Shown here one piece after another: positions 16,628-26,523 of a stretch of 64,000 nt of DNA (its first letter is position 1; each line of letters begins with the position of its first letter). This DNA is from Poseidonibacter parvus. Lineage in GTDB: Bacteria > Campylobacterota > Campylobacteria > Campylobacterales > Arcobacteraceae. A program made the position numbers and the translations under genes. The DNA lies in NCBI RefSeq assembly GCF_001956695.1, contig NZ_CP019070.1, positions 2,170,001 to 2,234,000 of the forward strand, given 5' to 3'. A model generated the notes under the pieces. It made no database searches and was not told where the DNA came from. It saw only the letters and a list, made by a program, of their open reading frames with translations.

Positions 16628-17895
16628 TATTTTGTCTTTATTTCTTTAATTGCATCAATCATTGTTTTTACTATTTTTCTTAAATCATCTTCTTTTATAT
16701 TATATGAAACAATTGAATATATAAGTTTCCCAAAAGGCCTAATCCAAACTCCATTTTTAACACAATAATCTTGTATTCTTTGAGCATAAGATTCATCTTT
16801 TAATTCTATTACTCCAATTGCACCTATATTTCGTATATCTTTTACTAATTCTAATTGCTTTGCTTTCTCTAATTCATATGTGAAAATTTCTTCAATTTTA
16901 TCTACATTTTTTTTCCAAGAATTATCTTCTAATAAATTTAAACTCTCAATTGCAACGCTACAAGCTAAAGGATTTCCCATAAAAGTTGGTCCATGCATTA
17001 AAATACCTAAGTTTGAATTAGAAATAGTGTCTGATACTTCTTTTGAAGTAATCATAGCAGCCATTGTCATATAACCACCAGTTAAACCTTTTCCAACAGT
17101 CATAATATCTGGTTTTATACCTGCCCATTGGCAAGCAAACATTTTTCCAGTATGTCCAAATCCAGTAGCAATTTCATCAGCTATTAATAAAATATCATAC
17201 TTAGTACATAATTCTCTAGCTTTTTTTAAGAATAATGGATTATAAATTCTCATACCACCTGCACCTTGTACAATTGGTTCTAAAATGAATCCTGCAACTT
17301 CCTTTTCATGTTTTATAAAAGTTTCTTCTAGTGCTTTTATTGAAGCAGAACAATCTACATTAAAACCAAGTTCTGGAGCTTTTGTAAAAATATGTTTTGG
17401 TAAGTAAGAACCATAAATACTATGCATTGAATTATTAGGATCACAAACACTCATTGCTGCAAGTGTATCTCCATGATAAGCATGTTCTAAAGCAATAAAC
17501 TTAAATTTCTTCAAGCCTTTTGCTTCTTGATATTGAATAGTAGTTTTTAATGCAACTTCAACAGAAACCGAACCTGAATCACATAAAAATACACTATTTA
17601 AACCACTAAGCTTTGCTAACTTTTCACAAAGTATAGAGGCTTTTTCATGAGCAATTCCACCAAACATAATATGAGGCATAATATCAGCTTGTTCTTTTAA
17701 TGCATTTGTTAATTTAGGATGATTATAACCATGAATACAACTCCACCAAGAACTCATTCCATCAATTAATTCTTCACCATTTTCTAAAAATATTGATGTT
17801 TTATCAGTCTTTTTTACAGCAAGCAAGCTACTTTTTGAAGGTAATGCATTATAAGGGTGCCAAACGTGTTGTTTATCTAAATCAATCCAATTCAA
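16627..17895 (-). CDS. bioA: Adenosylmethionine-8-amino-7-oxononanoate aminotransferase
   Basis: 422 residues. BioA makes 7,8-diaminopelargonic acid in biotin synthesis using S-adenosylmethionine as amino donor. HVWHPYNALPS at the start and DGMSSWWSCIHGYNHP are BioA-specific blocks. LIADEIATGFGHTGKMFA holds the PLP Asp, and VGKGLTGGYMTMAA holds the PLP Lys. No other biotin gene is adjacent. Start and length fit the family. Confidence 0.95.
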   Translation of the reverse strand: MNWIDLDKQHVWHPYNALPSKSSLLAVKKTDKTSIFLENGEELIDGMSSWWSCIHGYNHPKLTNALKEQADIMPHIMFGGIAHEKASILCEKLAKLSGLNSVFLCDSGSVSVEVALKTTIQYQEAKGLKKFKFIALEHAYHGDTLAAMSVCDPNNSMHSIYGSYLPKHIFTKAPELGFNVDCSASIKALEETFIKHEKEVAGFILEPIVQGAGGMRIYNPLFLKKARELCTKYDILLIADEIATGFGHTGKMFACQWAGIKPDIMTVGKGLTGGYMTMAAMITSKEVSDTISNSNLGILMHGPTFMGNPLACSVAIESLNLLEDNSWKKNVDKIEEIFTYELEKAKQLELVKDIRNIGAIGVIELKDESYAQRIQDYCVKNGVWIRPFGKLIYSIVSYNIKEDDLRKIVKTMIDAIKEIKTK

Positions 17896-17960
17896 AGACG
17901 TTCCTATTTTAAATATATATTCTTATATTATAGCTAAAACATATTTGACAAACTTTTAAT

Positions 17961-20561
17961 TTATAAAGGTAAAGTAATTACTGTTTCTAAACCTTTATAT
18001 TCAATATCATCATAAATATATTTTTTATTATCAGATTCAATTTTACCATTCATATGTTTATCAATAATCTCTTTTGACATATAAAGCCCAATTCCTGTAC
18101 CTTGAGATTTATGCTTAGTTGTAAAATACGGTTCATATATTTTTTCTAGAATATCTTTTCCTACTCCACCTGCATTATCTTTTATTTTAATTAACACCTC
18201 GTTTCCTTCTTTTAAAACATCAATAAATATTAATCTTTTTCCATCTTTTTCATCACAAAATGCATCTCTTGAATTATTTAAAATACTCATTATAACTTGA
18301 ATTAATTCACTTTCAAATGCTTTTATATCAATTGATTCAATATCCTTAAGTACTTTTATTTTTTTATTTTTTAATTTTGAATTTAATAAATCTAATGTTT
18401 TATTACAGCATTCAAATAAAGAAAATTCTGTTTTCTCTTTTGTTGGCTTAAAAAAGTCTCTAAATTCATCAATTGTACTAGATAAACTTGTGGCAGAAAG
18501 TATGATAGAATCTAGAGTTTCAATCATAAATTTATCTTCTAAAATATCTAACTCTTTTTTTATTTTTAAGCCACTTGAACCAGTAGTAATTAAAGATAAT
18601 GGTTGTCTCCATTGATGTGCAATATTTTCCATCATTTCACCAATTGCAGCCATTTTAGATTGTTGAGATAATATCCTATCTTTTTTAAGATTTTCATCAA
18701 CAGCTTTTTTAATTCTTTGTTCTAATTCATTATTAATTAAAATTAATTCTTTTGTTTTCTCTTCGACTTTTAAACTTAATGATTTATTCATTTGTTTTAA
18801 TAGTCTTTGTTTGTATAAAATAGCTAGAATAAGAATAGAAAGTACAGCAATTACTTGCCATATAACTGTAAAATCAAACTCTTTTTTATATTCTATTGTT
18901 AGCCATTTATTTAGAATACTATTTTTTGTTTCTTCATCTAAATTAATTACTATTTTATTTAATATTTTTTGTAATTGCACATCTTCTTTTTGTATTGCCA
19001 TTCTAATACGAGTTACGTCATCAATTTTTCCAGAAATTTTTAAATTATCAATAAATTCAGTTTGTAATTTATACCAAGTTGTAGCATTAGTACCGATAAA
19101 TCCAAAGACTTCTCCATTCTGAACTTTTCTTAATCCTTCATCTAAATCTTTAACAGGAATTATTTGAATATTTTTATATTTATTTTTTACTATTTCTAAA
19201 ATTGAATAATCTTTAATTATTGCAATTTTCTTCTGTTCTATATCTCTGATATTAGAGATAAAAGGTACAAAGTTTTTAGTAATTAATACATGAGGTACAT
19301 AAGCATAAGTTTGCGTAAAATTGAGTAATTCTTCTCTATATTTAGTTTTACTTAAAGCAGGTATTACTTCACATTTTTTATCTTTAATAAATTCTATACT
19401 CTCTTCAAAAGAGTTAGTCGCAACACTAAAAACAGGTAAACCTATTTTCTCTTCTATTAATTTCATATAATCAGAAATAAGACCTTCTATCTTATTATCT
19501 TTAAAATTACTATATGGCATAAAATTTTTAACTGCACATATTCTTATTTCTTTTTTATCTGCTAAATACTTTTTTTCTTTTTCTGTAAACTTTAAGTTCT
19601 CTATTTTTTTATCATAATAAACAAAATCATCAATATCAATTGCTTCTGTAGTTAATCCCATTACATTATATAAGTCATATATTCTTTGTATTTTTTCTTT
19701 TTTTACTTCTCCTAAATGACTAGTTTTAAAATATGCTAATTTTTTTAGCTCTCTTGCTTCATAAAGTAAGGCTTCTTTACTTAAATTTGAAACATTATAT
19801 TTTTCAATAATTAAATCTGCAGCCTCATCCATATTTGAAAAAGCGTAGTTCCACCCTTTTATAGAAGCTTTTTTAAAGTTATCTACAGTTTCAATATCAT
19901 CATTTATTAATTTTTCGCTTGTAAATAAAAAATCACTATACATATCAAAACCATACATTTTAGGGTCAAAAACATTATATTCAATTCCTTTTTGTTTTAA
20001 ATCAAAAGGAGATTTCGATAAATATGCTGAAATAACATCTGTTTTTTTATTAATTAAATCATTAATATCATGAGTGTGTTTTATAAAATTCAAATCATCA
20101 AATTTAATACTATTAGAGCTAATCATAGATTTTAATGATACTTCACTAGCATCATCAATTGTAGTCATGATAGTTTTACCTTTAAAATCTTCTACTACCT
20201 CTATTTTCGATTCTTTTGTAGTTAATAAAACTAAAGGTGTAGCTTGGAAAAGGGCATAAAGAGCAACAATTTTTTGTTTACTTGTTCTTTCTAATAATAA
20301 AGTTTCTCTACCTACAGCAAAATCAAGATTACCTAAGCTTACTTCTTTTGGAATATTAATTCCAAATTCAAAAGGTTTTATTGTTACATCAAGGCCCAAA
20401 TCTTCATAAAAACCTTTTTCTTTTGCTATATAGTAACCCGCAAATTGAAACTGGTTAAACCAAGAAAGTTGAATAGTAACAGGTTTTAAATCTTTTGCAA
20501 GTAAAGTAAATGGTAAAAATATAGTAATGATAAATAAAGATTTTAGGTAATTTATAAACAA
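17961..20561 (-). CDS. Orphan sensor histidine kinase with tandem NMT1/THI5 and SBP_bac_3 domains
   Basis: 866 residues. A signal peptide is followed by an NMT1/THI5-like domain (about 25-290; TIQLSWFNQFQFAGYYIAKE and GLDVTIKPFEFG). A second, SBP_bac_3-type domain covers about 320-560 (IRICAVKNFMPYSNF, KKIAIIKDYSILEIVKNKYK). After a membrane helix near 565-585 comes a coiled coil. The H-box NIAHQWRQPL has its His near 647, and the HATPase has NNSRDA, DNAGGVG and GTGIGLYM. NMT1-type domains bind pyrimidine, thiamine-precursor, nitrate or sulfonate-like compounds. Two distinct binding modules in series are unusual. No response regulator is adjacent. Confidence 0.86.
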   Translation of the reverse strand: MFINYLKSLFIITIFLPFTLLAKDLKPVTIQLSWFNQFQFAGYYIAKEKGFYEDLGLDVTIKPFEFGINIPKEVSLGNLDFAVGRETLLLERTSKQKIVALYALFQATPLVLLTTKESKIEVVEDFKGKTIMTTIDDASEVSLKSMISSNSIKFDDLNFIKHTHDINDLINKKTDVISAYLSKSPFDLKQKGIEYNVFDPKMYGFDMYSDFLFTSEKLINDDIETVDNFKKASIKGWNYAFSNMDEAADLIIEKYNVSNLSKEALLYEARELKKLAYFKTSHLGEVKKEKIQRIYDLYNVMGLTTEAIDIDDFVYYDKKIENLKFTEKEKKYLADKKEIRICAVKNFMPYSNFKDNKIEGLISDYMKLIEEKIGLPVFSVATNSFEESIEFIKDKKCEVIPALSKTKYREELLNFTQTYAYVPHVLITKNFVPFISNIRDIEQKKIAIIKDYSILEIVKNKYKNIQIIPVKDLDEGLRKVQNGEVFGFIGTNATTWYKLQTEFIDNLKISGKIDDVTRIRMAIQKEDVQLQKILNKIVINLDEETKNSILNKWLTIEYKKEFDFTVIWQVIAVLSILILAILYKQRLLKQMNKSLSLKVEEKTKELILINNELEQRIKKAVDENLKKDRILSQQSKMAAIGEMMENIAHQWRQPLSLITTGSSGLKIKKELDILEDKFMIETLDSIILSATSLSSTIDEFRDFFKPTKEKTEFSLFECCNKTLDLLNSKLKNKKIKVLKDIESIDIKAFESELIQVIMSILNNSRDAFCDEKDGKRLIFIDVLKEGNEVLIKIKDNAGGVGKDILEKIYEPYFTTKHKSQGTGIGLYMSKEIIDKHMNGKIESDNKKYIYDDIEYKGLETVITLPL

Positions 20562-20627
20562 GTATAATCCTTTATAGTGAGTTTATACTTTAGCATTTGT
20601 TATATTTATTTATATTTAAAATATAGC

Positions 20628-20655
20628 AGATATCTTAAAATTATTTAAGATATCT
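20628..20655 (-). terminator. Stem-loop after purH
   Basis: Arms AGATATCTTAAA and TTTAAGATATCT with loop ATTA lie just past the purH stop. On the minus strand the stem is followed by only a short T run, so termination strength is uncertain; the T tract is better on the plus side. Confidence 0.5.
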
Positions 20656-20668
20656 TTTTTTGTATTTG

Positions 20669-22201
20669 TTAGTGTAAGAAGTGTCTTTTCCCTGAGAAGT
20701 ATAAAGCCATACCAAATTCATTAGCAGCTTCAATAATTTCGTCATCTCTAATTGAACCACCTGGTTCAATTACACATTTAACACCAGCTTCTTGCGCTGC
20801 ATCAATACTATCTCTAAATGGGAAAAAAGCTTCAGATGCTAATACAGAACCAGATACATCAATACCTAAGTCTTCTGCTTTTCTTAAAGCAGCTTTTGCA
20901 GCATCAACTCTTGAAGTCATACCCATACCAACAGCAACCATTGCAGAATCTTTTACATATACAACACAGTTAGATTTAGTTAATGAAGCTACTTTATAAG
21001 CAATTTCCATATCTTTTTGTTCTTGTTCTGTTGCCGTTCTAGTTGATTTTAACTCAGAATTTTTAACTTCATCATCTTCAACTTTGTCAGCATCTTGATA
21101 TACAAACCCACCATCAACAATTTTAAAGTTAAAAGCATCATTTGCCATTTCTAATTTTGCTGTACCTTGTTTAAATAATTTGATTCTTTTCTTTTTATTT
21201 AACTCTGCTTCAGCTTCTGCTGTAAAATCAGCTGCAAACACAACTTCTAAGAAAATCTCATTCATTTTAATGGCTAAGTCTAAATCAACTACACCATTAA
21301 CAGCAACAACTCCACCAAATGCAGAAATTGGGTCACATCTAAGTGCTTGCTCATAAGATTCTAATAGAGTATCTTTAATAGCAAAACCACATGGATTACC
21401 ATGTTTTACAATACAAACAGCATTGTCATCACCAAAAGCAGATGCAATTTTTGATGCACCTGAGATATCACCCATATTATTAAATGATGCTTCACCTTTT
21501 AGAGTGATAAATTTATTTGATAAGTGATTATCAAATTCGTATAATGCACCTTTTTGATGTGGGTTTTCACCATATCTAGTATCAAATACTTTAACACCCG
21601 TGATAAATTGTTTAGCACCCATACCGTTATTAAATCTTTTGTTCATATAATTTGCAATCATTGAATCATATGCAGCAGTATGCTCATATGCTTTAATCAT
21701 CATATCACGTCTGAATTCAGCAGTGTTAGTGTCATTTTTAAGATTGTTTAAAACTACATCATAATCAATAACATCAGTAACAATAATTACAGAGTCATGG
21801 TTTTTAGCAGCTGATCTAACCATTGCTGGTCCACCAATATCAATGTTTTCGATAATCTCTTCAAAATCATCAGTTTTTTCAATTGTTGCTTTAAATGGAT
21901 AAAGATTTACACATACTAAATCAATACCTTCAACACCTAATTCTTTTGCTTGGTCTAAATGTGATTGCTTATCACGTCTGTGTAAAATTCCACCATGAAT
22001 ATATGGATTTAAAGTTTTAACTCTTCCTTCAAAACACTCTGGAAACTTTGTAACTTCATTTGCTTCAATTACAGCAATACCAGCTTCTTTTAACTTATTA
22101 TATGTTCCACCAGTTGAAATAATTTCATACCCAAGTGTTACTAATTCTTTTGCAAAATTTTCAACACCACTTTTATCACTTACACTAATTAATGCTCTCA
22201 T
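20669..22201 (-). CDS. purH: Bifunctional AICAR transformylase/IMP cyclohydrolase
   Basis: 510 residues. PurH carries out the last two steps of IMP synthesis. The N-terminal MGS-like cyclohydrolase domain starts [20 protein letters not shown] and includes [10 protein letters not shown], and [15 protein letters not shown] follows. The C-terminal transformylase has [26 protein letters not shown] and a terminal SGKRHFLH. It is divergent from nosY. purL is in this window too, at the far side of the nos cluster. Confidence 0.97.
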   Translation of the reverse strand: MRALISVSDKSGVENFAKELVTLGYEIISTGGTYNKLKEAGIAVIEANEVTKFPECFEGRVKTLNPYIHGGILHRRDKQSHLDQAKELGVEGIDLVCVNLYPFKATIEKTDDFEEIIENIDIGGPAMVRSAAKNHDSVIIVTDVIDYDVVLNNLKNDTNTAEFRRDMMIKAYEHTAAYDSMIANYMNKRFNNGMGAKQFITGVKVFDTRYGENPHQKGALYEFDNHLSNKFITLKGEASFNNMGDISGASKIASAFGDDNAVCIVKHGNPCGFAIKDTLLESYEQALRCDPISAFGGVVAVNGVVDLDLAIKMNEIFLEVVFAADFTAEAEAELNKKKRIKLFKQGTAKLEMANDAFNFKIVDGGFVYQDADKVEDDEVKNSELKSTRTATEQEQKDMEIAYKVASLTKSNCVVYVKDSAMVAVGMGMTSRVDAAKAALRKAEDLGIDVSGSVLASEAFFPFRDSIDAAQEAGVKCVIEPGGSIRDDEIIEAANEFGMALYFSGKRHFLH

Positions 22202-22300
22202 TTACATCTATCCCTTTGATATATTTTAAATACTTATCTTTGTTGATGCGATTATATAAAATAATTAGTTAGTACTAGCTTTTACAATAAACTATTGCTA

Positions 22301-22314
22301 TTGATATATATCAA
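22301..22314. promoter_or_regulatory. FNR/CRP-type site upstream of nosY
   Basis: TTGATATATATCAA is a perfect TTGAT-N4-ATCAA palindrome. Its centre lies about 59 nt before the nosY ATG and about 38-42 nt before a plausible start point placed by TATGTT at 22333-22338. That spacing suits class II activation by an FNR/Nss-type regulator. Confidence 0.7.
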
Positions 22315-22365
22315 CATTATTAATTATTGTTCTATGTTAAAATCTTTTTTAAGAAAAAGGTTAAC

Positions 22366-23193
22366 ATGAAAAATTTATCACTTATCGCATATTTAGATTT
22401 AAAAGAGTCCTTACGAGCAAAATGGTTTGTAGTTTATTCTTTAGTATTTGGTGGAATGATTGCACTGTTTTTTATAGCAGGTGTAACACAATCACAGGTT
22501 ATGGGTTTTAGTGGATTAAGCAGATTATTACTTATGTATATTCAAGTTACTATTGTAATACTCCCTATTTTTATTCTAATAACAACTGTAAGGTCTATTT
22601 CAGGAGATAGAGATAATCATATCTTAGAATATATGTTATCTTTTCCAATTTCCTTAAAACAATATTATTGGGGTAAGATTTTAGGTAGGTTTATTACTGT
22701 TTTTTTACCAGTATTTTTTGCAATGCTTATTGCAATTATCTATGGAGCATTAATTGGAGCTTCAATTCCTTGGGAAATATTCTTTTTATATACAGGTTTA
22801 TTGTTTGCATTATCTTCTGCTTTTCTAGGAATTGCATTTTTTATATCCTCTTTCGTTAAATCAAGTGAAGTAGCACTTGGGATTTCATTTTTTATTTGGA
22901 TATTTTTACTTGCATTTATTGATATAGCTTTAATATCTTTAATGATGCAAAACAGATTTGAAGAGTCAATGATAATTGCAATTGCACTAGCTAATCCTAT
23001 GGAAATATTTAGAGTTGCTGCAATTTCACTTTTTGATCCTGAATTAACTGTTATGGGACCTGTTGCTTTTTATATCTTAGATACATTTAAGCAGTCGACA
23101 TTTGTTTTATTTTCTATTCTTTATCCTATATTATTAGGAATTGGTTTTGCAATGTTAGGATTTAGAATATTTTCAAAAAAAGATTTAGTATAA
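22366..23193 (+). CDS. nosY: NosY-type ABC transporter permease
   Basis: 275 residues with six predicted membrane helices; ABC-2-type permease with family blocks SISGDRDNHILEYMLSFPIS and GKILGRFITVFLPVF. With NosF (ATPase) and NosD (periplasmic) it forms the exporter needed to mature the NosZ copper-sulfur centre. I placed the start at the ATG at 22366, preceded by AAAAAGG with 5 nt spacing, rather than at the upstream ATG at 22327, which lacks a ribosome-binding site. It is separated from nosF: in Wolinella nosY follows nosF, here it leads the cluster. Confidence 0.88.
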   Translation: MKNLSLIAYLDLKESLRAKWFVVYSLVFGGMIALFFIAGVTQSQVMGFSGLSRLLLMYIQVTIVILPIFILITTVRSISGDRDNHILEYMLSFPISLKQYYWGKILGRFITVFLPVFFAMLIAIIYGALIGASIPWEIFFLYTGLLFALSSAFLGIAFFISSFVKSSEVALGISFFIWIFLLAFIDIALISLMMQNRFEESMIIAIALANPMEIFRVAAISLFDPELTVMGPVAFYILDTFKQSTFVLFSILYPILLGIGFAMLGFRIFSKKDLV

Positions 23194-23201
23194 GGGAAAC
23201 T

Positions 23202-23696
23202 ATGAAGAAAAAACTATTAAAAACATTATTAATATCAAGCATACTACTTACAAGTTCAAGTTTTGCAAGTGATAAACTTACAATTAACTTTACAAAAGAA
23301 ACAAGTGGTGAAATAAGAAAATTAAAAATATATAAAAATCCTGCTTGGGCATCAAAAATTAATTTTTCAAATAAAAAGGAAGCTTTTTTCAGCTCTCCTA
23401 AATCTATGTTTGAGTTTTATTTTAATAAAAATAAATGGAAAAAATTTAATGTAAAAACAGTTGATGATATGGAAGATATACTTGTTACTGATTTTAAATC
23501 ACATAAAATAATTGATGCAAAAAAAGCATATTTTATATATGGTTCAAATAAAATATCACCTGCCGGTGATGATTTAGTTTCATTTAGTAGCATTGAAGAT
23601 GCCAAAAACTTTAAAGTTTCAAATAATGGAAGAAGAATATTTAGGTTTAGTGAAGTCTCAAATGCACTAATTAGACTTCTAAATGGTAGAATATAA
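23202..23696 (+). CDS. NosL-like periplasmic protein without cysteine
   Basis: 164 residues with a type I signal peptide (cut after SSSFA). The C-terminal half matches the NosL pattern: KIIDAKKAYFIYGSNKISPA, then GDDLVSFSSIEDAKNF and FRFSEVSNAL. NosL is normally an outer-membrane copper(I) lipoprotein that supplies NosZ. This protein has no cysteine at all, so it lacks both a lipid anchor and the Cys copper ligand of canonical NosL. It sits between nosY and nosZ, and a second, canonical NosL closes the cluster at 32108. I read it as a NosL paralogue whose role may be structural or chaperone-like. Confidence 0.7.
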   Translation: MKKKLLKTLLISSILLTSSSFASDKLTINFTKETSGEIRKLKIYKNPAWASKINFSNKKEAFFSSPKSMFEFYFNKNKWKKFNVKTVDDMEDILVTDFKSHKIIDAKKAYFIYGSNKISPAGDDLVSFSSIEDAKNFKVSNNGRRIFRFSEVSNALIRLLNGRI

Positions 23697-23777
23697 ACTT
23701 TAGTTTCTTACTAAAGGTTATATTTTGTTACTCTTTGAAACATTAAATTTATAAATTTCTTTCTAAATTTATAAAAA

Positions 23778-23797
23778 TTAACACTTAATTAACACTT
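23778..23797. repeat. Direct repeat TTAACACTT, 11-bp period
   Basis: TTAACACTT occurs at 23778-23786 and again at 23789-23797, exactly one helical turn apart. This lies just upstream of the imperfect FNR-type site before nosZ. Such spacing is typical of direct-repeat sites for response regulators. Confidence 0.5.
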
Positions 23798-23799
23798 TC

Positions 23800-23813
23800 T
23801 TGACCTATATCAT
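23800..23813. promoter_or_regulatory. Imperfect FNR/CRP-type site upstream of nosZ
   Basis: TTGACCTATATCAT matches TTGAY-N4-ATCAA at all but the last position. TTAAAAT at 23835-23841 could be the -10, putting the site near -41. It lies about 90 nt before the nosZ start. Confidence 0.5.
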
Positions 23814-23902
23814 TTTTCAAAACAACTCTTACAGTTAAAATTAGTAAAGATTTTTAATAGAAATTATTAAAGAACCTAATACACATGGAAAGGAGTTTTA
23901 AG

Positions 23903-26500
23903 ATGAAACCAATGCTTAGTAAAATTTCTTCTTTACTTATAGGTTCAGCTTTAGCTGTAACTGCAATTAATGCAGCTGAGGGTGAACTTTCAAAAGTAAT
24001 GAAAGATAGAGGTTTATCAGAACAAGATGTTATTCGTGCAGCGAAAACATATAATCCAACAGGGGTTAAAGATAAATATGTAATTTTTTCTTCAGGTGGA
24101 CAAAGTGGACAAGTAATTGTTTATGGTGTTCCTTCAATGAGGATTTTAAAATATATTGGTGTATTTACACCTGAACCTTGGCAAGGATATGGTTATGATA
24201 AAGATTCATTAGCTGTATTAAGACAAGGAAACATAAGAGGTAGAGAAATCAATTGGGGAGATACTCATCACCCTGCACTTTCAGAAATTGATGGAAAATA
24301 TGATGGTAAATGGTTAGCTATTAATGATAAAGCTAATCCAAGAATTGCTGTAATTGACTTAGAAGATTTTGAAACAAAACAGATAGTTCCTAATCCTGTT
24401 TTTAAATCAAATCATGGAGGAGCATTCTTTACTCCAAATTCTGAATATATTATTGAAGCATCGCAATACGCAGCACCTTATGATAACAACTACCATGCAA
24501 TAGATGACTATAAAGAGTCATATAGAGGTGGTGTTACAATGTGGAAATTCGACCATAAGATTGGTAGAATTAAACCAAAAGATTCTTATACAATCGAAAT
24601 GCCTCCTTACCATCAAGATTTATCTGATGCTGGTAAAGGTATTAGTTACGGTTGGGGATTTACAAACTCTTTTAATACAGAAATGTATACAGGTGGGATT
24701 GAAGTAGGTAATCCACCAAATGAAGCGGGTATGTCTAGAAATGATACAGACTTCTTACATGTGTATAACTGGCAAAAACTAGCAGAAGTTGCTAAAGATC
24801 CAAAAAATGTAAAAGTAGTAAATGGACATAATATTATTCCTATGGATATTGCAGTTAAAAATGATGCCTTATTTTTAATTCCTGAACCAAAATCACCGCA
24901 TGGTGTTGATGTTGATCCAACAGGTCAATATTTAATTGTATGTGGGAAATTAGATACTCATGCATCAGTTTATGATTTCACAAAAATTAAAAAACAAATT
25001 GATAACAAAGAATATATTGGTAAAGATCCATATGGTATTCCAATCTTAGATATGAAAAAATCTTTACATGGACAAGCTGAATTAGGACTTGGCCCTTTAC
25101 ATAATCAATATTCGCCAGTAGATGGAGAAGTGTATACTTCATTATATGTTGATTCACAAGTTGTTAAATGGAATTTTAAAGATTTAAAAGTTTTAGATAA
25201 AGAGAATGTTCACTACAACATTGGTCACTTAGCAGGTATGGAAGGTAAAACTGCTGATCCTCAAGGTGAGTACATCATTGCACTTAATAAACTTGCAATT
25301 GATAGATTCCAAAATGTTGGTCCTTTACATCCACAAAATCACCAGTTAATTGATATTTCTGGGAAAACAATGGATTTACTTGTAGATATGCCTTTACCTT
25401 TAGGTGAACCACATCAAGCAGTTGGTATTAGAGCAGAAAAACTACACCCACATGTAAGATATAAAATGGGTACAAATAGTAAAACTGGTAAACAACATAT
25501 TGGTAAAACATTAGCAGGTCAAGAAAGAATTGAAAGAGATGGAAACCATGTAACAGTTTACTCTACATTAGTAAGATCACATATTAACCCAGAAAGAGTT
25601 ACAGTTAATAAAGGCGATTTAGTTACTTTCCATATGACAAATCTAGAACGAGCTCAAGATGAAACACATGGATTTACAATTGGTGGCTTTGATCAACATG
25701 CATCATTAGAACCAGGTGAAACTACAACAATGGAATTTGTTGCAGATATTGAGGGTGTTTTCCCTTACTATTGTACAGAATTTTGTTCTGCACTTCACTT
25801 AGAAATGATGGGATATATGATGGTTAAAGATCCTAACAAAAAATATGTAAGTGCTCAAAAAATGAAAATGAAAACTATGAGTCCAGAAGAATTAAAAGCT
25901 GAATATGATAAAGCTGTTGCAGTAAATGCAGCAACAGATACAGTTATCCAATCAGTAGTTAAATTCCTAAAAGATAATAAATTTGGTGATCATAAAATTG
26001 TTGCTGATTTAGTTACAGATGCTTTTGACCAATATGGACAAATTCCTGCTGAAAAGAAAAAATCTGATGAAGCAGTTAAAGCTGGAAATATGGAAAAAGC
26101 TGTTTTACATGAAGGTATGATTTGGCAATTAATGGTTAAAACTGCTGATGTTGGTATTAGAGCAAAAGATACATTAGTTACAAAAATTGCAACTGAACAA
26201 AGTGCCGCAGCAGCAAGAGGTGCAACTGCATTTGCTGAAGGTGGTTGTAATGGTTGTCACGTAATTGGAAAAGTTTCTTCAGGTCCTGATTTAACAGGAG
26301 TTTTACAAAGACATGAAAATGGTGAGACATGGGTTAGTAAATTTATTATGGATCCAGAAAGTATGTATGAAGATCCATACATTGAAGGAATGATTGATTA
26401 TTTCAAAATGAAAATGCCTAATCAAAATATGAGTGAAAAAGAAACAAAAGATATTATTGAATACTTAAAATGGATTGATGAAAATGCAAACCTTTTCTAG
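23903..26500 (+). CDS. nosZ: Nitrous-oxide reductase, clade II with C-terminal cytochrome c
   Basis: 865 residues. NosZ reduces N2O to N2 in the periplasm. The Sec-type signal peptide (KISSLLIGSALAVTAINAAEG) lacks twin arginines, as in clade II enzymes. The beta-propeller region carries the copper-sulfur (CuZ) histidine blocks (DTHHPALSE, SPHGVDVDPTGQ, GHLAGMEG). The cupredoxin domain has the CuA motif CTEFCSALHLEM from about residue 624. A fused monohaem cytochrome c domain has GGCNGCHVI near 780-788, a feature of the Campylobacterota c-Nos type. I chose the ATG at 23903, which has AGGAG 7 nt upstream, over the one at 23885. Confidence 0.96.
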   Translation: MKPMLSKISSLLIGSALAVTAINAAEGELSKVMKDRGLSEQDVIRAAKTYNPTGVKDKYVIFSSGGQSGQVIVYGVPSMRILKYIGVFTPEPWQGYGYDKDSLAVLRQGNIRGREINWGDTHHPALSEIDGKYDGKWLAINDKANPRIAVIDLEDFETKQIVPNPVFKSNHGGAFFTPNSEYIIEASQYAAPYDNNYHAIDDYKESYRGGVTMWKFDHKIGRIKPKDSYTIEMPPYHQDLSDAGKGISYGWGFTNSFNTEMYTGGIEVGNPPNEAGMSRNDTDFLHVYNWQKLAEVAKDPKNVKVVNGHNIIPMDIAVKNDALFLIPEPKSPHGVDVDPTGQYLIVCGKLDTHASVYDFTKIKKQIDNKEYIGKDPYGIPILDMKKSLHGQAELGLGPLHNQYSPVDGEVYTSLYVDSQVVKWNFKDLKVLDKENVHYNIGHLAGMEGKTADPQGEYIIALNKLAIDRFQNVGPLHPQNHQLIDISGKTMDLLVDMPLPLGEPHQAVGIRAEKLHPHVRYKMGTNSKTGKQHIGKTLAGQERIERDGNHVTVYSTLVRSHINPERVTVNKGDLVTFHMTNLERAQDETHGFTIGGFDQHASLEPGETTTMEFVADIEGVFPYYCTEFCSALHLEMMGYMMVKDPNKKYVSAQKMKMKTMSPEELKAEYDKAVAVNAATDTVIQSVVKFLKDNKFGDHKIVADLVTDAFDQYGQIPAEKKKSDEAVKAGNMEKAVLHEGMIWQLMVKTADVGIRAKDTLVTKIATEQSAAAARGATAFAEGGCNGCHVIGKVSSGPDLTGVLQRHENGETWVSKFIMDPESMYEDPYIEGMIDYFKMKMPNQNMSEKETKDIIEYLKWIDENANLF

Positions 26501-26523
26501 GATTTCAACTTATTAGAGTGATT

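Noticed and set aside
22327-22365. Upstream ATG as the nosY start (13 extra residues)
   Set aside because: It has no ribosome-binding site and would add a basic, non-conserved extension. AAAAAGG precedes the ATG at 22366.
23202-23696. NosL-like gene as a pseudogene
   Set aside because: The frame is intact, has a proper signal peptide and start site, and sits in an active-looking operon. Lack of cysteine alone does not show decay.
23885-23902. Upstream ATG as the nosZ start (MERSF)
   Set aside because: AGGAG lies after that codon and seven bases before the ATG at 23903, which directly begins a normal signal peptide.
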